6,012 nucleotides of DNA, from contig CAMWWW010000155.1 of the NCBI GenBank assembly GCA_947178015.1, positions 1-6,012 of the forward strand, given 5' to 3'. The position numbers and the translations under genes are program-made. Position 1 is the first letter of the stretch; every line of letters starts with the position of its first letter. Source of the DNA: an uncultured Clostridia bacterium (GTDB taxonomy: Bacteria; Bacillota; Clostridia; Lachnospirales; Lachnospiraceae). The notes below the pieces were generated by a model. That model saw only the letters and a program-made list of their open reading frames with translations. It was not told where the DNA came from and did no database searches. This document shows positions 1-6,012 of the stretch, piece by piece.

Positions 1-36
1 GTATACTTTCGTTGGGATATTTGTTTGAATATAGAC

Positions 37-43
37 AAAGGAG
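37..43 (+). promoter_or_regulatory. Ribosome binding site of lepB
   Basis: AAAGGAG lies eight bases upstream of the ATG at 52. It favours that codon over the in-frame TTG at 25, which lies upstream of this site and has no comparable purine-rich sequence ahead of it. Confidence 0.8.
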
Positions 44-51
44 TGTATATT

Positions 52-600
52 ATGTCAGCTAATGTGAAAACGGAAACGGAAGAAGGCGTTTCTTTAAAAG
101 GACTTCTTATTGATATTGTACAGATTGTGGGAACTGCGTTCCTGCTAACATTTCTTTTATTAATCTTTATTCAGCCAAGTATTGTATCAGGGGATTCTAT
201 GTATCCAACCTTGCATAATAATGATAAATTAATTCTCTGGAAGCTTGGAACCCCCGCGGCAGGAGATATTGTCGTATTTGATTCTCATAATGCGGATAAT
301 GATAAGTATGTTAAGCGTGTGATTGGTGTCGCCGGGGATCATGTGGAGATTATGGATTCTGCTGTCTACATCAATGGCGTCGCTCTTGATGAATACTATG
401 TCAATCCCGCAGAGGATCTGATCCATAAAGGAAATGTGGATCTTGTTGTTCCAGAGGGTGAGATCTATGTGCTGGGAGACAACCGAAATCACAGCAATGA
501 TAGTCGGGCTTTCGGTCCCGTGGATCTGGATGATGTAGATGGAAAAGTAATCTTCAATCTGGACAAAACGATCCGCTCTATATTTGGTTCGGGAGATTAA
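52..600 (+). CDS. lepB: Signal peptidase I (type I, S26 family), complete
   Basis: Membrane-bound serine protease that removes N-terminal signal peptides from secreted proteins on the outer face of the cytoplasmic membrane. From the ATG at 52 the protein has 182 residues, normal for the short Gram-positive (SipS-like) form with one N-terminal membrane anchor. A short acidic N-terminus is followed by a hydrophobic segment at about residues 17-41. The box GDSMYPT then carries the nucleophile Ser49, YVKRVIG carries the general-base Lys88, and box E begins GDNRNHSNDSRAFGP at about 142. All parts of the Ser/Lys dyad fold are present. A TTG at 25 would add nine residues, but AAAGGAG at 37-43 sits eight bases before the ATG at 52, so I chose that start. 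The gene stands alone on its strand and ends just before a terminator. Which of several possible signal peptidase paralogues this is cannot be told from the window. Confidence 0.96.
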   Translation: MSANVKTETEEGVSLKGLLIDIVQIVGTAFLLTFLLLIFIQPSIVSGDSMYPTLHNNDKLILWKLGTPAAGDIVVFDSHNADNDKYVKRVIGVAGDHVEIMDSAVYINGVALDEYYVNPAEDLIHKGNVDLVVPEGEIYVLGDNRNHSNDSRAFGPVDLDDVDGKVIFNLDKTIRSIFGSGD

Positions 601-614
601 ATGGAACAGTAAGA

Positions 615-659
615 AGCCGGAAGCTTACCATTATCAAACATAAGCTCCCGGCTTTTTTT
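615..659 (+). terminator. Intrinsic terminator after lepB, between convergent genes
   Basis: The arms at 615-627 (AGCCGGAAGCTTA) and 641-653 (TAAGCTCCCGGCT) pair over 13 positions with a single A·C mismatch. They enclose a 13-base loop, and seven T residues follow at 653-659. The hairpin starts 15 bases after the lepB stop, so it clearly serves lepB. Read from the other strand, the same hairpin lies about 49 bases past the rsmA stop but is followed only by a short TCTT-type tail. It may act weakly for the - strand operon, and no better - strand terminator is visible in 601-701. Confidence 0.88.
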
Positions 660-701
660 GTTTCCAACATCTTCTTTTGCATGTATAAACAGGTGTTTTT
701 T

Positions 702-1592
702 CTAATTCGTTCCTTTGCAATACGCAGCTAAGCGATTGCTTAATTCCGCAAATTCCTCCAAGGTCAGTGCCTCCCCGCGCACAGTGGCAGATAACCCCGA
801 TTCGATCAGTATCTGTTTTATTTCTTCTTTGGAGATTTCTATTCCTGCTGTGTTTCCAACCGCATTGACCAATGTTTTCCTTCTCTGATTAAAGGATGCT
901 CGAATAATTCGAAATAATAGCTCTTCCTCCTCGACTTTCACCGGGCATATGGTATGTCTGGTAAGGCAAATCACGGCAGATCCCACCTTTGGTCTTGGCA
1001 TAAAGCAGTTTGGCGGCACATTGGCTATGATCTCTGGCTTTGCATAATATTGAACAGCCAATGACAGTGCGCCATAATCCTTTGTTCCCGGTCCTGCCTG
1101 CATGCGATCGGCAACCTCTTTCTGAACCATCACCGTAATACTGCTGACCGGCATCTGCCCTTCTAGCAGGTTCATAATAATGGGGGTTGTAATATAGTAT
1201 GGAAGGTTTGCCACAACTTTCATGGGCTTTCCCTCATTATATTTGCAGACCAGCTCTTGTATATCCACCTTTAGGATATCTTCATGGATAATGGTTATAT
1301 TGTCGTATGCTTTCAGCGTCTCAGAAAGAATAGGAATTAAGTTTTTATCAATTTCAACGGCAATCACCTGCTTTGCTGCTTCTGCCAGATATTGTGTCAT
1401 CGTTCCAATTCCGGGCCCGATCTCTAGGACACAATCCTCCTTTGTAAGTGCCGCAGAACGGACAATTTTCTCCACTACATGAGAATCAATCAGAAAGTTC
1501 TGCCCGAATTTTTTCTGAAAGATAAATTCATATTTTTTGATAATCTCAATGGTATTTTTGGGATTAATCAGCATTGTTGTATGATCTGGCAT
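702..1592 (-). CDS. rsmA: 16S rRNA (adenine1518/1519-N6)-dimethyltransferase RsmA (KsgA)
   Basis: Uses S-adenosylmethionine to dimethylate two adjacent adenines in the 3'-terminal helix of 16S rRNA, a late step and checkpoint of 30S assembly in the cytoplasm. From the ATG at 1592 the protein has 296 residues, typical for the family. Visible motifs in order are QKKFGQNFLID (about 26-36), the SAM-binding loop EIGPGIGT (57-64), the acidic VEID (79-82), the catalytic NLPYY (129-133), PRPKVGSA (199-206) and FNQRRKTL (234-241). A smaller helical C-terminal domain closes the protein. The start is uncertain: in-frame ATGs lie at 1604, 1592 and 1574. Only 1592 has a modest GGAA at suitable spacing, and 1574 best matches the short N-termini I recall from relatives. 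With any of them the gene overlaps the end of tatD (29 bases for 1592), suggesting translational coupling. It is the last gene of the - strand operon. Loss of this enzyme is known to give kasugamycin resistance. Confidence 0.97.
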   Translation of the reverse strand: MPDHTTMLINPKNTIEIIKKYEFIFQKKFGQNFLIDSHVVEKIVRSAALTKEDCVLEIGPGIGTMTQYLAEAAKQVIAVEIDKNLIPILSETLKAYDNITIIHEDILKVDIQELVCKYNEGKPMKVVANLPYYITTPIIMNLLEGQMPVSSITVMVQKEVADRMQAGPGTKDYGALSLAVQYYAKPEIIANVPPNCFMPRPKVGSAVICLTRHTICPVKVEEEELLFRIIRASFNQRRKTLVNAVGNTAGIEISKEEIKQILIESGLSATVRGEALTLEEFAELSNRLAAYCKGTN

Positions 1593-2367
1593 ATTCTGCT
1601 CCATTCAGATGGTATAACTTCTTGGCATTTTCACATGTTCTTTTTATTACCTCTTCATAGCTGACATCCTTAAGCTCCGCTATCCTCTGTGCTATATAGG
1701 GCAGATTGACAGAAGAATTTCTGCTGCCTCTCAGCGGGACAGGTGCAAGGTAAGGGGCATCCGTCTCCAGCACAATTCGGTCTAGAGGAAGATAGGTGAC
1801 AACCTCTGCGAGCTTTCTTGCATTTTTAAATGTCACTACTCCTCCAATTCCAAAGTAAAAACCCATCTTTTCATATTCCTTTGCAAGCGCAAGAGAATAG
1901 GAATAACAGTGAATTACACCGCCAAGCTGTTCTGCCTGATGTTCCTTTAGAATCTGAAGGGTATCACTTGCTGCATCCCTGCTATGAATAATAACCGGCA
2001 GTCCCAGCTCCCCGGCAAGCGCAAGCTGACGGTGAAACCATTCTTTTTGTGTTTTATGATCTGGCTCCTCCCAGTAATAGTCCAGCCCAATTTCACCGAC
2101 AGCCACAACCCTAGCCGTTTTTGCTGCTGTTCTCAGCCACGCAAAGCTTTCCTCTGTAAGCTCTGCCGTTTCACTTGGATGTACGCCAATCGCTCCATAA
2201 AAAAATGGATATTGTTCCAGTAACGCCAACGTCTGGCGGCAGGAGGAAAGGCTGGCGCCTACATTGACCACTCCTCCAATTCCATTCTCTGGCAGGGAGG
2301 AAAGCAGGCTCTCTCTGTCCTCGTCAAAAGCATCGTCATCATAATGTGCGTGTGTGTCAAATATCAT
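1564..2367 (-). CDS. tatD: TatD family metal-dependent deoxyribonuclease (YabD-like)
   Basis: Cytoplasmic hydrolase with a TIM-barrel fold. Studied members show 3'-5' exonuclease activity on DNA (and RNA) and have been linked to DNA damage handling; the role of this copy is inferred from the family. It has 267 residues, close to the usual 255-265. The metal-binding pattern is complete: DTHAH near the N-terminus (His6, His8), GEIGLDYYW with Glu92, IIHSRDA with His128, VIHCYS with His153, and ETDAPYLAP with Asp203. This last motif is followed by the family's RGSRNSS stretch. The ATG at 2367 has AGGGGA at 2374-2379, seven bases away (6-base gap plus purines), so the start is well supported. It lies 41 bases after the carboxypeptidase gene, and its 3' end runs into the start of rsmA. 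A tatD–rsmA linkage is common in Firmicutes, although an rnmV gene often sits between them and is missing here. Confidence 0.96.
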   Translation of the reverse strand: MIFDTHAHYDDDAFDEDRESLLSSLPENGIGGVVNVGASLSSCRQTLALLEQYPFFYGAIGVHPSETAELTEESFAWLRTAAKTARVVAVGEIGLDYYWEEPDHKTQKEWFHRQLALAGELGLPVIIHSRDAASDTLQILKEHQAEQLGGVIHCYSYSLALAKEYEKMGFYFGIGGVVTFKNARKLAEVVTYLPLDRIVLETDAPYLAPVPLRGSRNSSVNLPYIAQRIAELKDVSYEEVIKRTCENAKKLYHLNGAEYARSYNNAD

Positions 2368-2408
2368 CTCTATTCCCCTACAGACTATTTCTTATTCTCT
2401 GTGGTACC

Positions 2409-3266
2409 TCACTTTTCTGTCTTATCTGTTCTATTTTGTACAACAAGTATCTTTTGAAGCATCAAATATTCTTCAAGGCAACAACCAAGCTCATGGATCT
2501 GTTCAGCGGCCTCTTTGCCAACATAGCGGAAATGCCACGGTTCATAGTTGATTCCCGTAATTTCTTCTTTATCCTTGGGATAACGCAGAATAAAGCCATA
2601 TTCATGTGCGTGCTCGGCAAGCCATTTTCCAGCTTTGGTATCCGCAAAAGCATCATTCAACACCTGATGCCTTAATGTCACAATATCTACAGACAATCCT
2701 GCCTGATGTTCACTGGCGCCGGGTACGGCAAGCGTCTCCTCCGTGATGGCGCAGGCCTTCTCATAGCTGTAGCCCATACTTTGATATTTGGCAAGATCTG
2801 CTTCATAAAGCTCCACCTGTCTCTCATAAGGACGATATGCGGAACAGACTAGAAGATTGCAGCCCGCTTTATTTCCTGCTTTCAAAAATTCCATCAAAGG
2901 ATCGTAGATTCTGGCATCCACCAACAGTCCGTTGCTCAGCCTCTTTGTCTCTATCTTATAGCCTTCTGGAAGCAAGTTTTCTTTATTTACCAAAAGTAAC
3001 TTCCAATCCTCCAAAAGCACTTTCTTTACTCCCGGCTTCAACATCCATGCCAAAGATGCCGGGCTGCCGGACACGGCGAATGTTCCCTTTTCCCACTGTC
3101 TTGATGATTCCACAACAAAACGCTCTGGCTTCTCTTCCGCCACTTCATCTGCGCGCACCAGCAGTCCGCTTCCCAGAGCCTCGACCACAACTACCACCAT
3201 TAAAATAACTGTAATTGCCAGCGCACAAAAGGTATTTCCAAAAGCTGCATATCTTCTATAATTCAA
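2409..3266 (-). CDS. Membrane-anchored D,D-carboxypeptidase, peptidase M15B (VanY/LAS type)
   Basis: Predicted zinc peptidase that removes the terminal D-Ala from peptidoglycan stem peptides outside the membrane. From the TTG at 3266 it has 285 residues: a basic N-terminus (NYRRY), one strongly hydrophobic segment at about 11-34 (signal anchor or uncleaved signal), a linker of roughly 70 residues, then the catalytic domain. Family motifs are SAYRPYERQ (142-150), SEHQAGLSVD (185-194, zinc ligands His187 and Asp194) and EPWHFRYVG (242-250, catalytic Glu242 and zinc ligand His245), so the active site looks intact. The frame stays open to a GTG at 3296, which would overlap metG by 17 bases. However, AGGAGG at 3274-3279 lies seven bases before the TTG, making that the likely start. 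Stop of metG and ribosome site adjoin, so translation is probably coupled. Family members include VanY, which acts in vancomycin resistance, but nothing here (no vanHAX or vanRS nearby) points to resistance; routine wall trimming is more likely. Cleavage of L,D bonds (LdcB-like) cannot be excluded. Confidence 0.93.
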   Translation of the reverse strand: MNYRRYAAFGNTFCALAITVILMVVVVVEALGSGLLVRADEVAEEKPERFVVESSRQWEKGTFAVSGSPASLAWMLKPGVKKVLLEDWKLLLVNKENLLPEGYKIETKRLSNGLLVDARIYDPLMEFLKAGNKAGCNLLVCSAYRPYERQVELYEADLAKYQSMGYSYEKACAITEETLAVPGASEHQAGLSVDIVTLRHQVLNDAFADTKAGKWLAEHAHEYGFILRYPKDKEEITGINYEPWHFRYVGKEAAEQIHELGCCLEEYLMLQKILVVQNRTDKTEK

Positions 3267-3273
3267 CTTATTT

Positions 3274-3279
3274 CCTCCT
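3274..3279 (-). promoter_or_regulatory. Ribosome binding site of the carboxypeptidase gene (sets a TTG start)
   Basis: AGGAGG on the - strand begins immediately after the metG TAG at 3280-3282 and lies seven bases before the TTG at 3264-3266. This is an excellent match, and it rules against the in-frame GTG at 3296, which lies upstream of it inside metG. Confidence 0.85.
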
Positions 3280-5247
3280 CTATGAAATCCCAGCACCGGA
3301 TGGCATCGGTTTTTCCGGTGTCAAAAGCGCCAGCTCTCCTTTTTCATTTTCCGCACATAAAAGCATCCCTTCTGACACCACTCCTGCAAGCGTCGCGGGT
3401 TTTAAGTTTGTAAGCACCATCACCTTTTTGCCCACCATCTCCTCCGGCGTATAATATGCGCGGATTCCTGATACAATCTGCTTTACCGTGCTGCCAATCC
3501 GCACCTTAGAACAAAGCAGCTTCTTTGACTTGGGCACAGCTTCACAGGCGATAATCTCTCCCACCTGAAACTGCAGCTTGTCAAAGTCTTCATAGGTGAT
3601 TTCCGGCTTCGCCTCTATGTCAATTCCCGGCTCCTCCGCTTTGCCGCTCTCTGCTTCTCTGGCAATTCGCTTTGCCTCCACCCTCTCCAAGAGTTCTTTT
3701 CCATCCATGCGGGCAAATAAAATCTCTGGCTTATCTGTCACCTTGCCGCCAGATGGATACAGTCCATATTCCTTGCAGGTATCCACGTCACGCTCCTTCG
3801 CATGAAGCTGACCTAAGATCTTTTCTGAAGTCTCTGGCATAAATGGTTTTAATAAGCTCGCGCCAATACAGATGCTCTCCACCAGATTATAAAGTACCGT
3901 CGCAAGACGTCCCTTCTTCTCTTCCTCCTTTGCAAGCACCCAAGGCATCGTCTCATCAATATATTTATTACAGCGCTTGAACAGCACAAATATCTCGGAG
4001 ATCGCATCCGCCACGCGAAGCTTATCCATCTTTGCTTCCACCCTTAACGCGGTATCCTTTGCCAGCGCAATCAGCTCCTCATCCACCGGCTCTTTCACCC
4101 CAGCGTTATCCACCACGCCGCCAAAATATTTATTGGACATGGAAATCGTGCGGTTTACCAGATTACCCAATGTATTTGCAAGATCTGAGTTCATTCGCTC
4201 CACCATCAGCTCCCACGAAATCACGCCATCATTGTCAAACGGCATCTCATGAAGCACAAAATAGCGCACGGCATCCACGCCAAATTCCTCCACCAGCTCA
4301 TCTGCATAGAGAACATTTCCCTTGGACTTGCTCATCTTGCCGTCTCCCTGCAAGAGCCACGGATGCCCGAAAATCTGCTTAGGAAGTGGAAGCCCAAGAG
4401 CCATCAGCATAATCGGCCAATAAATGGTATGAAAGCGCAGAATATCCTTGCCAATCAGATGCAGATCCGCGGGCCAGAATTTCTCATACAGCTCCCCATT
4501 CTCTCCATCCACATCATAGCCAAGCCCCGTGATATAATTACTCAGCGCATCAATCCACACATAAACCACATGCTTATCGTCAAAGTCTACTGGGATTCCC
4601 CACTGAAATGAGGTTCTGGATACACATAAATCTTGAAGCCCCGGAAGAAGAAAATTATTCATCATCTCATTCTTTCTGGACTCTGGCTGAATAAATTCAG
4701 GATGTGTCTGAATATGCTCAATCAAACGATCTGTATATTTGCTGAGCTTTAAAAAATACGCCTCCTCCTTTGCCGGCTGTACCTCCGCCCCACAGTCTGG
4801 GCATCTGCCGTCGGAAAGCTGTGAAGCTGTAAAGAAGGATTCGCATGGCTTACAATACATGCCTTCATAATAACCTTTATAAATATCCCCTTGTTCATAC
4901 AGCTTCTTAAAGATCTTCTGCACCTGCTTTTCATGGTATTCATCTGTTGTGCGGATAAATCGATTGTAATCTGTGTTCATTCGATCCCAGACGTACTTTA
5001 CCATGCCGGCCACACGATCCACATATTCCTTTGGAGTAATTCCTTCCGCCAAAGCTTTATCCTCAATCTTCTGGCCATGCTCATCGGTTCCTGTCTGAAA
5101 ATATACCTCATACCCCTGCTGTTTCTTAAAGCGTGCAATACTGTCTGCAAGCACAATCTCATAGGTATTTCCTATATGTGGCTTACCAGAAGTATATGCG
5201 ATTGCTGTTGTAATATAGAAGGGGCCCTTGCTCCCTTTTTCACACAT
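3280..5247 (-). CDS. metG: Methionyl-tRNA synthetase with C-terminal tRNA-binding domain
   Basis: Class Ia aminoacyl-tRNA synthetase that activates methionine with ATP and loads it onto initiator and elongator tRNA in the cytoplasm. From the ATG at 5247 it has 655 residues, the usual size for the form carrying an extra C-terminal domain. The HIGH-type signature is PHIGN (His24). A zinc knuckle with CKPC (132-135) and CPDC (149-152) lies in the connective peptide, and KMSKS (304-308) marks the second ATP-binding loop. A helical anticodon-binding domain runs to about residue 500. After a charged linker rich in Glu and Lys, residues from about 550 to the end form a Trbp111/EMAP-like OB-fold domain that in relatives aids dimerisation and tRNA binding. 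An ATG at 5253 is also in frame, but AGGAGG at 5255-5260 is only one base from it and seven from 5247, so I prefer 5247. No T-box or SAM leader fits in the 49 bases upstream, so expression probably depends on read-through from the preceding gene. Confidence 0.98.
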   Translation of the reverse strand: MCEKGSKGPFYITTAIAYTSGKPHIGNTYEIVLADSIARFKKQQGYEVYFQTGTDEHGQKIEDKALAEGITPKEYVDRVAGMVKYVWDRMNTDYNRFIRTTDEYHEKQVQKIFKKLYEQGDIYKGYYEGMYCKPCESFFTASQLSDGRCPDCGAEVQPAKEEAYFLKLSKYTDRLIEHIQTHPEFIQPESRKNEMMNNFLLPGLQDLCVSRTSFQWGIPVDFDDKHVVYVWIDALSNYITGLGYDVDGENGELYEKFWPADLHLIGKDILRFHTIYWPIMLMALGLPLPKQIFGHPWLLQGDGKMSKSKGNVLYADELVEEFGVDAVRYFVLHEMPFDNDGVISWELMVERMNSDLANTLGNLVNRTISMSNKYFGGVVDNAGVKEPVDEELIALAKDTALRVEAKMDKLRVADAISEIFVLFKRCNKYIDETMPWVLAKEEEKKGRLATVLYNLVESICIGASLLKPFMPETSEKILGQLHAKERDVDTCKEYGLYPSGGKVTDKPEILFARMDGKELLERVEAKRIAREAESGKAEEPGIDIEAKPEITYEDFDKLQFQVGEIIACEAVPKSKKLLCSKVRIGSTVKQIVSGIRAYYTPEEMVGKKVMVLTNLKPATLAGVVSEGMLLCAENEKGELALLTPEKPMPSGAGIS

Positions 5248-5254
5248 GCTCATT

Positions 5255-5260
5255 CCTCCT
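5255..5260 (-). promoter_or_regulatory. Ribosome binding site of metG
   Basis: AGGAGG on the - strand lies seven bases before the ATG at 5245-5247 and only one base before the in-frame ATG at 5251-5253. Normal spacing favours the downstream ATG, shortening the protein by two residues. Confidence 0.8.
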
Positions 5261-5296
5261 AACCATTATATTTTATATTTCCCTTTATAGAAAAAA

Positions 5297-6012
5297 TCAA
5301 TCGTGCCGCTCCTCTTTATTTTCGTAATTCTCACAAAATCTTGCCGAGAAGGATGGCTCCTCACCCGCCGCATAAAGATGGGACAGATCTCCAAAACCAT
5401 TGATGCGGAAGCAGGCAATCCCCTTCCTGCGCTCCTCTGTGATCACCGTAGTGACAGAAGAGGGCAGTGCACAAAAACCTTGCCATATTATCATGGGAGA
5501 CGCCCCCAAAAGGTGACTTAGCATAACACACTCCACGCCGAAATGGCAGAAAAATGCTATTGTGTCATGATTTCCCTTCTCCACGCGATAGTAATTCTGT
5601 TCCCGCACATATCCATGCGTGGCGAGCAACTTGTCAAAGGACTCTGTAACCCACTGGTATTCTTCCTTTACCTTTCCTGCGCGCATGGCGTCCGTTTCTC
5701 CCCACATGGTCCTGTCATAAAACTTATCTTCTATCGTCCAATCCTGCGGAAGCCAGTCCCAGCTCACCGATTTATATGTTCTGTCTGGGCGCGTAATCGT
5801 CGGAGCAAATTCCCGAAGCCATTCACATTCGGTTGCTTCACGCCCCAGCTTTTCCAATGTCAGTGCAGCGGTATCCTTTGCCCTGCCAAGCGGAGAGACA
5901 TAAAATGCATCGATCTTTAACTTTGAAAGTCGTTCTGCCAGACAAGCAGCCTCGCGAAACCCCTTTTTTGTAAGAGAATCCACTGTATAATCTGGATCTG
6001 CATGCCTGATAA
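5297..6012 (-). CDS. Histidine phosphatase (phosphoglycerate mutase-like) family protein, 5' end outside the window
   Basis: The frame is open to the window edge and the start is not included. The last visible codons (6010 back to 5984) encode IRHADPDYT, which contains the RHG/RHA signature with the phosphate-accepting histidine at 6002-6004. The real start should therefore lie a few codons beyond position 6012. The GTG at 5983 is internal, because starting there would remove the active site. Of 237 visible residues, SPLGRAKDTA (from about 39) supplies the conserved arginine, Glu63 or Glu67 in ECEWLREF may be the acid, and His156 in FCHFGVE matches the second catalytic histidine, where SHGG is more usual. 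The fold and phosphotransfer chemistry are well supported. The substrate is not, and true glycolytic mutase activity is unlikely given the divergent middle region rich in Trp and Tyr. The gene precedes metG by 49 bases on the same strand and probably shares its transcript. Confidence 0.88.
   Translation of the reverse strand, partial: IRHADPDYTVDSLTKKGFREAACLAERLSKLKIDAFYVSPLGRAKDTAALTLEKLGREATECEWLREFAPTITRPDRTYKSVSWDWLPQDWTIEDKFYDRTMWGETDAMRAGKVKEEYQWVTESFDKLLATHGYVREQNYYRVEKGNHDTIAFFCHFGVECVMLSHLLGASPMIIWQGFCALPSSVTTVITEERRKGIACFRINGFGDLSHLYAAGEEPSFSARFCENYENKEERHD

Noticed and set aside
2..7. TATACT as a possible -10 box for lepB
   Set aside because: The -35 region would lie outside the window, so it cannot be assessed.
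229..492. Antisense open frame of 87 codons within lepB
   Set aside because: It lies wholly inside a well-supported gene, lacks a ribosome site and shows no recognisable protein features.
2837..3208. Plus-strand open frame of 123 codons opposite the carboxypeptidase gene
   Set aside because: It is an antisense shadow of a gene with intact catalytic motifs; its composition is low-complexity Ser/Pro/Leu and no start signal is visible.
2409..3266. Vancomycin resistance (VanY) cluster
   Set aside because: The protein has the VanY-type fold, but no ligase, dehydrogenase, VanX or two-component regulator genes are nearby, and its neighbours are housekeeping genes.
4891..5262. Plus-strand open frame with hydrophobic stretches opposite the metG 5' end
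   Set aside because: It lies antisense to the highly conserved metG catalytic domain; the apparent hydrophobicity is a by-product of reading the complement.
5265..5270. TATAAT on the - strand just upstream of metG, resembling a -10 element
   Set aside because: A transcript start about seven bases downstream would fall on the metG ribosome site. No clear -35 hexamer lies at proper spacing, and the gap is AT-rich, so a chance match is likely.
5543..5920. Plus-strand open frame of 125 codons opposite the histidine phosphatase gene
   Set aside because: It is antisense to a conserved-family gene and has neither a ribosome site nor recognisable motifs.
1..6012. A novel defence, mobile or biosynthetic system
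   Set aside because: All six substantial genes belong to known families in a compact chromosomal arrangement; no repeats, transposase, integrase or island boundary was seen.

Overview
The window looks like ordinary core-genome DNA from a Gram-positive, moderate-GC Clostridia-type bacterium. A Lachnospiraceae-like host is my best guess, from the style of the proteins and the strong AGGAGG-type ribosome binding sites. The supporting signs are a small one-membrane-segment signal peptidase I, a methionyl-tRNA synthetase with a C-terminal tRNA-binding domain, and a metG–tatD–rsmA gene order that resembles the metS–yabD–ksgA region of Bacillus. No database search was possible, so the taxon is an inference.

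Layout. On the + strand, a complete type I signal peptidase gene (lepB, 52-600) ends at a strong intrinsic terminator (615-659). Everything else is on the - strand and converges on that terminator. In transcription order it reads: a histidine phosphatase-family gene whose 5' end lies beyond the window (5297-6012), metG (3280-5247), a membrane-anchored D,D-carboxypeptidase of the VanY/M15B type (2409-3266), tatD (1564-2367) and rsmA/ksgA (702-1592). Gaps between these five genes are about 49, 13 and 41 bases, and tatD overlaps rsmA. They are therefore probably one transcription unit. No stretch longer than about 100 bases lacks a gene.

How the genes fit together. metG charges initiator and elongator tRNA with methionine. 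RsmA dimethylates the 3' end of 16S rRNA late in small-subunit assembly. TatD is a metal-dependent nuclease often kept beside these two genes in Firmicutes. The D,D-carboxypeptidase trims cell-wall peptides outside the membrane, and the convergent signal peptidase releases exported proteins at the same membrane face. The last two share a location but are not transcribed together.

I found no insertion sequence, CRISPR array, tRNA, rRNA, riboswitch or prophage gene, and no convincing novel system. Points worth a second look are the carboxypeptidase inserted between metG and tatD, the absence of an rnmV gene between tatD and rsmA, the tatD/rsmA overlap, and several start codons where the longest reading frame is probably not the translated one.
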